Assembly (NCBI GenBank): GCA_012976225.1
Contig: JAAVVG010000001.1
Span: forward strand, 434,001-498,000
Length of the DNA: 64,000 nt
Source of the DNA: Golubevia sp. BC0850
Taxonomy: Eukaryota; Basidiomycota; Exobasidiomycetes; Golubeviales; Golubeviaceae
Direction: 5' to 3'
A program made the position numbers and the translations under genes. The notes beneath the pieces are model-generated. The model saw only the letters and a list, made by a program, of their open reading frames with translations. It was not told where the DNA came from and did not search any database. Shown one piece after another: positions 57,601 to 64,000 of this stretch. Position 1 is the stretch's first letter. Each line of letters begins with the position of its first letter.

Positions 57601-59793
57601 CGAAGCTCTCTCCAGAGGACTTTTGACGGTTGTACTTCCATCCTCAGACGCCGTACCAATGACGAATGTCTCTTCGCCCTCCAAGACGCTGATGACAGCG
57701 TCGGCAGCTTCCATGCTCTCCTTGGCTTCCGTGACCAGAGCTGTGATCTTGGCCAAAGTGACTGAATCCAAGGTATGAAGCTCTAGTCTATCCAGAGCTA
57801 GTTGACGTTCTCTTTCCCAAACCGGAGCTACAGCGCTTAGAGGACCACAGCTGACCGGAGTCGCGAAAGGACAGAAGACTGGAGAGGGGACGTTGCGAGG
57901 TGGAAGAGGAGGAATCTGTTCCATAGAGAGCTCCGATTTGAAGTAGATTGAAGTGAAGTTTGACCATCTCCGAAGTTGAGGTAACAAGATTGGCTTTGGT
58001 TTGTATTGGGACCCTTCAGTCGGGTTGTCGACATCGTCTGAAAGAATGGCATTGATTTCCGCCTCTCTGTCCTGGTCCAGGAAGCCAGATCTTTCCAGAC
58101 CAGACACTTTAACACTCTCAGCTGAGAACAATCTAGCCTGATCGGATCCATAGATCCATCCTAAACGAGCCATCGCCCTCTTCGCATCGTCGAGGGTTTC
58201 TGCAGCAGAGACCTCGAGTTGAGAGTCGACGGTTTCGGCGGGAAGGAATGGTGTAGGGAGCTCGTTGATGAGAGAAGAGTCTAACACATTTCTGTTGTTG
58301 GGCTTGACTTTGTTCTTGCTCAGTTTCATTCCCATCCAGCGACGACTGGAGGAGTTCCCGTTAGCATCCCGTCTTTCTTCCCAAGGAGCCGCTAGTTCGC
58401 TGAAGCTGGGAGAAGAGAAGTCGATCCTTTCACCTAGATTCTCCGTTTTCCCAAATACGTTCAGTTCGGAGGTGACTGGCGACTGAAGCTGCTGGACTCG
58501 GGGAGTCGACGTTGCAGAGCTTGACATTCTTGGAGTTTGAGCGGGCGTGAGAGAGGAAGAGTTCTGGCCCAGAGAAGGATCAGCAAAGGCGGATTTCCTC
58601 AACTTCTCTATTGCGGCTACTAGACTGGGCTCCAAGGGCAGAGGAGCAAGACTCAAAGCAGCCAGAGTTCTGCTTGTCTCGCTCTCCTGTCGACCTTCCA
58701 CCTTGAGACTGGTCTCGGAACCTTTCTGCTGAGAAGGGTTGAAGGTGAAGTCTTTGACCTTCCGTTTCCCGTCTCTCTCTGCTTCCAGTCTCCCCAGGAG
58801 CGGACTAGCACAGGCACCAGCAGCCGAGCCTGCGATGAGTAGACCTAAAGACGATCCAGAATTTCCAACTTGTTGATGAGCGCTGCTACTGAAAGATCGT
58901 TTCTTCCCAGAGCTGTCCGTTTGCTTCGACTCCCTCTTGGTAGATTGATCTTGAAGTAGATTGGAATTCAAGGTATGTTCAGTCATCGAGACTTTTCTTC
59001 TGTTTCTGAAGGCACCGAGGATTGGACTCGAAGGTACTGGACTGCTTGAACTTCCATTTGGAGGTCTGGTTCCACCACTCGTACTCTTCCTTCTCAGTCC
59101 AAGGAAGGAGCCTCTCCTTTTTCCAGAATGAGGTGAGTTAAGATCGGAGATGACTTCGTTAGATTCAGAGAAGACCCCAAGGAAGGAGGAAGAAGGTAGT
59201 TGGTTCGGTTTGAGATCCAGACCTATTCCTAACCCGACACCAGTAGGACTTGGACTGATTGGAGAAGCCGATGACTCATCCTGACTTGAACCCGAGAGTC
59301 TGGGATTGCTTTCTGGAGGAGATGCTGGCTTTGGAGGTTGAGGAAGTGGTTTGTTCAAATCCTTGATCGTGACTCTCTTGGGTGAGGTTGGAGGTGTGAG
59401 GATAGATCCGGATTTGGACTTTCTCCTTAGATTCTCTTCGTCCGCGAACGAGAGTCCGCTCTCGTCTGAAGAAGAGTGGTTGATCTCTCTCTTCTTTGTT
59501 GAAGAAGAGGAGGGCAAAGCTGGGTCACTACCCGTACTCTCCCTTCTGTCTCCGTCTGAACCTGAAGATCTTCTTTCCGCATTTGAGTTGGTTGGGTTGC
59601 TGCAGGCGAAAGAATAGAGCTTGTCTGTCGTTGGAGGATCGATTGGAAGTAAAGAGAAAGGCGGAGGAAGGAGAGAGGAGAGGGAATCTGCATGACTATT
59701 CAATGATGTTGCGATGTTTGAACCGATGGAATTTCTGTGGCTTTCTGAAGATGAAGATGAGGCTGAGGAAGACGACGATCCTTGGTCCGTCAT
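54654..59793 (-). CDS. Large GAF-domain protein with long disordered arms
   Basis: Three exons: 59793-57579, 57484-57351 and 57266-54654, about 1,653 residues. The first 600 or so are Ser/Pro-rich. A GAF domain then runs over all three exons: ERERQLALDRLELHTLDSVT, LAKITALVTEAKESMEAADA, VISVLEGEETFVIG, RASTICGHTL, FNRNNGQFVNNVREDWRFAG, WGFYSGMPICSASGMPVATL and CTFDHKPRSG. A second GAF-like region may lie at YALGLHVSQNNQERFDSIIQ, LIAEALQLDTVYLVALD and GIFIAIELES. No histidine-kinase, phosphodiesterase or receiver domain is visible, although this GAF type is common at the N-terminus of sensor kinases. A role as a regulatory scaffold is a guess. The C-terminal 400 residues are low-complexity, ending ALKRVSA. 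Confidence 0.82.
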
Positions 59794-60385
59794 GTTGAGC
59801 CTTGGATTTGAAGGTAACTCTAGTTTGAATCGAAATCTGAAGAGACTGGAAGACTTGAGAGGAGGAGGAGAGGCGAGAGAAGAGAAAAGGAATTGGAAAG
59901 AAGATGAACCCTGCAGAAGACCAGCTTCTGTGTTTGAGTCTGCGATTGAAAAATATGGAACAAGAAATGAGAGAGAGAGAGAGTATGACCTAAGGGAGAG
60001 CCCAGAGATGGGGAAAAGCAGAGAAGAGAAAGAGAAAAAGCAAAAGTCTCAAAAGGGAGTTGTGAGATGGGCCAACCGTTGAAGGAGACTCCAGACCATT
60101 TTCGGGACCTGCATAATGTCTCAAATGTCCTTCAAACATTTCCCAGCCTCAAGTGCTCAATTCACGATTCCTTAATACGCATTCGTTCGTACTTCATCAA
60201 TGTCGAGAGGGAGGGTTGCATCATGCGACGTCTGATCAAGCGATCAAGGTCGGGAAGTATCTAACCGGGAACCAGGTACTACATGTCTACATCCGACCTT
60301 CAAAAGGTTGTCGCAATCTTTTGACTAGACTTCTTTCTCTTCTCTTCCAATCCAATCCAATCCAATCCAATCCAGCTCGTTCGAA
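59794..60385. promoter_or_regulatory. Divergent region, GAF gene / acyl-CoA dehydrogenase gene
   Basis: About 590 bases between two start codons. The side next to the GAF gene is purine-rich (pyrimidine-rich in that gene's sense). The other side ends in five tandem CCAAT units, listed separately. No gene is evident. Confidence 0.5.
60347..60374 (+). repeat. Five tandem CCAAT pentamers before the acyl-CoA dehydrogenase start
   Basis: CCAAT occurs five times without spacing at 60347-60371, followed by CCA, and the ATG is at 60386. CCAAT is the core of the site bound by the Hap/NF-Y complex, but five units this close to the ATG are probably in the transcribed leader and may simply be a microsatellite. 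Confidence 0.85.
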
Positions 60386-62340
60386 ATGTCTTCAACCAAG
60401 CTCAGCAAGCCTAATCAGATCTTCTCAGAAGGAAGTTGGCAGTCAGGATTGCCATCTCCTTACTACAACAAGCCATCTCATGCTGCTCTCAGAGAGTACG
60501 TTCGTCAGTGGACTGAAGACAACTTGATTCCAAACTCCGAGAAGTGGGATGATGGTGAGTTCAATTGCATGCGGGTGGTGGTGGTGGTTGTTAAAGGTTG
60601 TGGCGCCTGGGGAAAGGATAGAGCAAGTCGAGTAGTTCTCCGGAGCTCTCCTCAGAGACTATACAGCTCTCGGACAACGAGGAGTAGAACCGAGGTAAGC
60701 CGGTTGTAACCTCCAGCCCTTCTTTGCAGTGTTTCCAGTGGGGGAGAGGCGAACTGATTAGCGATCCTCTTCTTCTTCCCCTCAGATGGAGCTCCAGATC
60801 CAGCTCTCTATCAAAAGTTCGCCAAAGAAGGAATGCTTATCCCATTCGCTTTAGGTGTCTCGATTCCCGAACGCTTCTACAAGATGGCCAACGGAATCAA
60901 GCTTCCAGGTGGTGTCCCACCTCAGGAGTGGGATAACTTCCACGATTTCATTTTGATCGATGAACTTTACAGATGCGGATCGAATGGTGCTGTAATGTCA
61001 TCATACGGTGGGTTGGCTTATGGAGCTGGACCAATCGTTCACTTCGGAGGCGAAGAATTGCAGAACCGAATGCTTCCAGATCTCTTGCAAGGAAAGAAGA
61101 GAATCTGTCTCGCAATCACAGAGCCAAATGCTGGAAGTAACGTCAGCAACGTTCAAACTTCTGCTGTCAAATCTAGCGATGGAAAGCACTAGTGAGTAGG
61201 AAGTTGTAGCAGCTCCGAGGCTTCCTTGGTGATCGCTTTGTAGAAATTCAAAGGGCGAGGCTCCTTTGCATACTCGATCCTCCCCTTCCCCTTCTCTTTT
61301 TTAGCATCGTAACCGGTACAAAGAAATGGATCACCAACGGAATCTGGGCAGATTACTTCACTACTCTGGTCAGAACTTCTGGAAAGGCAGGAGACCCAAA
61401 AGGTCTTTCTTTGCTTGTAATTCCTCGAACTGCAGATCTTTCTACCAAAAAGATGAAAATGCAGGGAGCGCATGCTAGTGGAACTACTTGGGTTGAATTT
61501 GACGAGGTCAAAGTTCCAGTTGAGAATCTAGTTGGCAAGGAAGGAGAAGGATTCCGTTACGTTGTGAGTAGAGGAAGGAGACGAGCTTCAGCAGCATCTC
61601 AGTTGAGCTGACAACCAGAATTTCGTTTCAAACAGATGTATAACTTCAACCACGAACGTATGACTATTGCATATGTTGCCTTGAGAATGGCTCGTGTTTC
61701 GTGAGTTGGCTACACAGGCGAGAAGTGGGCGCAAAGGCGGAAAGCGCTCTCGCTTCTGCACGCTCGCAATGCTGACCACATCGCTTCTTCTCTCCTCTGC
61801 GACCTCTGGCCCGTTCCTGTTCACAGCATCGAAGACGCCGCCGCTCATGCTAGAAGAAGAGAAGTCTTTGGTCAGAAGCTCATCGAGCAGCCAGTAGTTC
61901 GCAACAAGCTCGCCAACATGGCCAGAGAGACCGAAGCTCTCCAAGCTTGGACTGAATCTCTGATCTACCAACAATCTAAACTTTCCATCAGCGAGTCAAA
62001 TCGCTTGACTGGAGGTCAGACAGCCCTCTTGAAAGCTCATGCAGGTATCGTCTTAGAAAAGGTTAACAGTCAAGCTTTGCAACTGATGGGAGGAATGGGC
62101 TTGACCAGAGGTGGAGCTGGTGAAAGAATCGAAAGAGTTTGGAGAGAGATCAAGGGTCTTACAATTCCAGGAGGTTCAGAAGATGTGAGTTCCATTCGAA
62201 GAAGATCAGCTGAAGCCAGCAAAGTAGTAAGAGAAGCAAGATTGTTGACAAAGCTCTCGTTCTTCCTCTCTCCTTATCGATAGGTTCTCTTGGATCTGGG
62301 TGTCAGACAACAGTTGAAGTTGGTTCACGCGAAGTTGTAG
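60386..62340 (+). CDS. Acyl-CoA dehydrogenase, probably peroxisomal
   Basis: FAD enzyme of the acyl-CoA dehydrogenase family. Six exons: 60386-60554, 60786-61191, 61305-61563, 61636-61700, 61827-62184 and 62284-62340, about 437 residues, the usual single-domain length. Signatures: ICLAITEPNAGSNVSNVQTS (flavin-binding loop), KWITNGIWADYFTTLVRTSG, GTTWVEFDEVKVPVENLVGK, FNHERMTIAYVALRMARVS, RREVFGQKLIEQPVVRNKLA and LMGGMGLTRGGAGERIERVW. The catalytic region (IKGLTIPGGSEDV) has Pro-Gly-Gly-Ser-Glu, so a glutamate is present. The C-terminus is HAKL; Ala-Lys-Leu is an accepted variant of the peroxisome signal SKL. No cytochrome b5 domain is attached. Substrate chain length cannot be read from sequence. 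Confidence 0.92.
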
Positions 62341-62518
62341 TCGAAGGAGTTTGATCGATGGAATTTTGATCTTGTATCGTCTGTTCTCTCTTCCTTTTGA
62401 ATGTCGACAAAGTAGCCTTAAACAAACATGAATGCTCTCGCTTTCACACGTTCAGAAGAAGGATTCAAAAAGCAATTCCAAAGGATGACGAGAAAGGTTT
62501 TCACTCTACACAGATTGT

Positions 62519-63747
62519 TTAACATCTCTCTTGACGGCTGAGCAGAGCATAAGGAGTGGCAGAGGCATCATTGTTGGTGACGCTAGAAAGACCCCAATTG
62601 TTTTCCATGAACTTCATAGTGGAGTAGTGGTTGTACTTGGTTCCGTCAGTCTTTCCCTCAGACGAATCTGGAACGGCTCCACCGATAAGAACACTGTAGA
62701 CGTTGTTTGGGGCAGAGTAAGAAGCGGTTTCATCGAAGGTGAGGTGGACAAGGGTGTTGGAGTTTGAGAACCCATCTCCGTATTTGGACAAGAATCCAGA
62801 TAACCAGCTTGAAGCAGTGGGAATGTCTGTGTCATGTCCGTCCTGGTCCAAGTCTGGTGCATAGACTGAGAAGAGTGATAAGTGTTGAAAGAGTGGCGTC
62901 AGCAAGGGGCCAGGGATGGAAAGCAGGTCCTCTCTTCACTTTTCCTCTTGACTCACAAGTGAATTGAGGTAAATTTCCATTTTTGAAATCGACATCGAAA
63001 GAAGAGGCAGGCTTGATGTTCTTGACTCTAGAGGCCGAGTTTCTGATGTTGTTGAAGGAAATGAAAGGTTCGTGCTTTCTCACATACTTGCCAGTGCGCG
63101 CTCCAGTGTAGGTCGATGAAGGTAGACCTTCTGCATAAGCTCCCCAACTGACTCCTTTGGCTTCGAGACGATCGGCAATCGAGTCTGCGGAGATATCGAT
63201 GTTATTGTCGCTGTGGGCGAAACGGAGGGCTTCAGGTCAGTTAGAGAGTGTTAGGCGACTCATCTCACGTCTTGACTCACTTGGTACATCCGTTGGTGGA
63301 GCCAGAAACATATGCGATGTAGTTTGGTTCTGTTGATGCAAAAATTGGAAGGATGAATGAAGTCAAGCTCCCGAGATGTTGAAGGAACAGTGGCAAAAAC
63401 CAGGGTGTCATACTCACGAGAAGGATGAGCCAAAGCGAAGTAATTGGATTGGTTGATACCTTGCTTGGCCCACTTGGCGAATCCAGGGTCAGCGAGCTGC
63501 AAAGGGGTACGGGAAATGAGAGGCAGAAGTGGAAAAAGAGGTGAGCCACAGCCCCTGTTTCCGAGAATACCTCTCGCTCTTTACTCACCACATCGTCTTT
63601 GTCTTCATTTTCGAAGAAAATAGTCAAAACCCTATCAGTGTATTTTCCCTTGACCAAAGATCTTCCACTACAAAGAGGGGAAGCAGCTTGGACTGAAGCT
63701 GAAACGAGTAGAAGGGCTGCTGGGAACAAGGTTTGAAGGTTGAACAT
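62519..63747 (-). CDS. Secreted phosphoesterase-family acid phosphatase
   Basis: Five exons: 63747-63589, 63496-63418, 63329-63281, 63210-62957 and 62865-62519, about 295 residues. The first 21 residues are a signal peptide (LQTLFPAALLLVSASVQA). The family pattern is clear: DRVLTIFFENEDKDDV, LADPGFAKWAKQGINQSNYF, ALAHPSQPNYIAYVSGSTNG, IADRLEAKGVSWGAYAEGLP, HEPFISFNNIRN, VYAPDLDQDGHDTDI and LVHLTFDETASYS. Family members keep EN near the start, HPS/QPNY, and H(D) plus DE late, and all have counterparts here. The family covers fungal acid phosphatases and phospholipase C-like enzymes; the short length favours an acid phosphatase. It is convergent with the acyl-CoA dehydrogenase gene, with about 180 bases between the stops. 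Confidence 0.9.
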
Positions 63748-64000
63748 TCTTGAGACGAGGATGCTGGGATGAGAGACTCTGGGAGAAGAGGAAAGATTGA
63801 CAAACCACTGGGAGGGACTCCGTTATAAATGCTTTCTAAAAAGAGAGAAGGTTTCCGCGAACGTGGCGCTTGGGCTTCTTCCCGACCTACGACCTACTGC
63901 GGCCCCGAAGCTTCTTTGATTAGAACGAAGCTAACCAACTCAATTTGAAATGGACGGCCCCAAACTTTTTATGTACATACCTTCGTTGGGAAAGGGCTAG
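63748..64000. promoter_or_regulatory. 5' flank of the phosphoesterase gene
   Basis: The last 250 bases of the window lie upstream of the phosphoesterase start. Read on the minus strand, a TATAAC-like motif occurs at about 63821-63827 (GTTATAA on the plus strand), roughly 75 bases before the ATG. No phosphate-response element was confirmed. Confidence 0.4.

Overview
The window is nuclear DNA of a basidiomycete-type fungus. Genes are dense and lie on both strands. Almost all have several short introns, mostly GTGAGT or GTAAGT at the 5' end and CAG or TAG at the 3' end. The gene set is fungal: PRP28, a CLU1/TIF31 homologue, KRE6/SKN1 and other GH16 wall proteins, a fungal GT2, D-amino-acid oxidase and HAL2/MET22. 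Base composition is moderate. Several features (F-box/leucine-rich families, many exons per gene) would suit Pucciniomycotina, but I cannot fix the genus. I saw no rRNA, tRNA, CRISPR array, virus-like element or recognisable transposase.

Region 1 to 10.7 kb is the oddest part. Bases 1-618 recur, inverted and without any mismatch I could find, at 10112-10729. They enclose the whole DNA polymerase alpha gene (POL1, 4257-9438) and a stretch of decayed or orphan genes: an F-box-like gene with an in-frame stop, an unrecognised ORF and a frame-broken leucine-rich pseudogene. The left arm starts at base 1, so its outer limit is not visible.

Region 10.7 to 27 kb holds PRP28 (minus), a mitochondrial uL15 gene (plus), TFIIH subunit TFB4 (minus), a DUF202 membrane protein (plus), D-amino-acid oxidase (minus), an F-box/leucine-rich pseudogene, an unassigned coding-like island with a run of ten G, and a multi-pass membrane protein.

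Region 27 to 46.5 kb holds a 20-exon KRE6/SKN1-type gene with exons of 9 and 13 nt, a metaxin-like SAM subunit (minus), a 1,014-residue repeat protein of unknown role, CLU1 (minus), a small Dabb-domain protein, a TMEM53/DUF829 protein and HAL2. Several products concern mitochondria: uL15m, metaxin-like and CLU1.

Region 46.5 to 64 kb holds a membrane GT2 and a membrane-anchored GH16 protein placed head to head over a 1.3 kb spacer, which with the KRE6-like gene gives three cell-surface polysaccharide genes. Then follow a 1,653-residue GAF-domain protein (minus), an acyl-CoA dehydrogenase ending in AKL, and a secreted phosphoesterase (minus). Exon limits given here were read by eye from splice signals and reading-frame continuity; lengths follow from those models.
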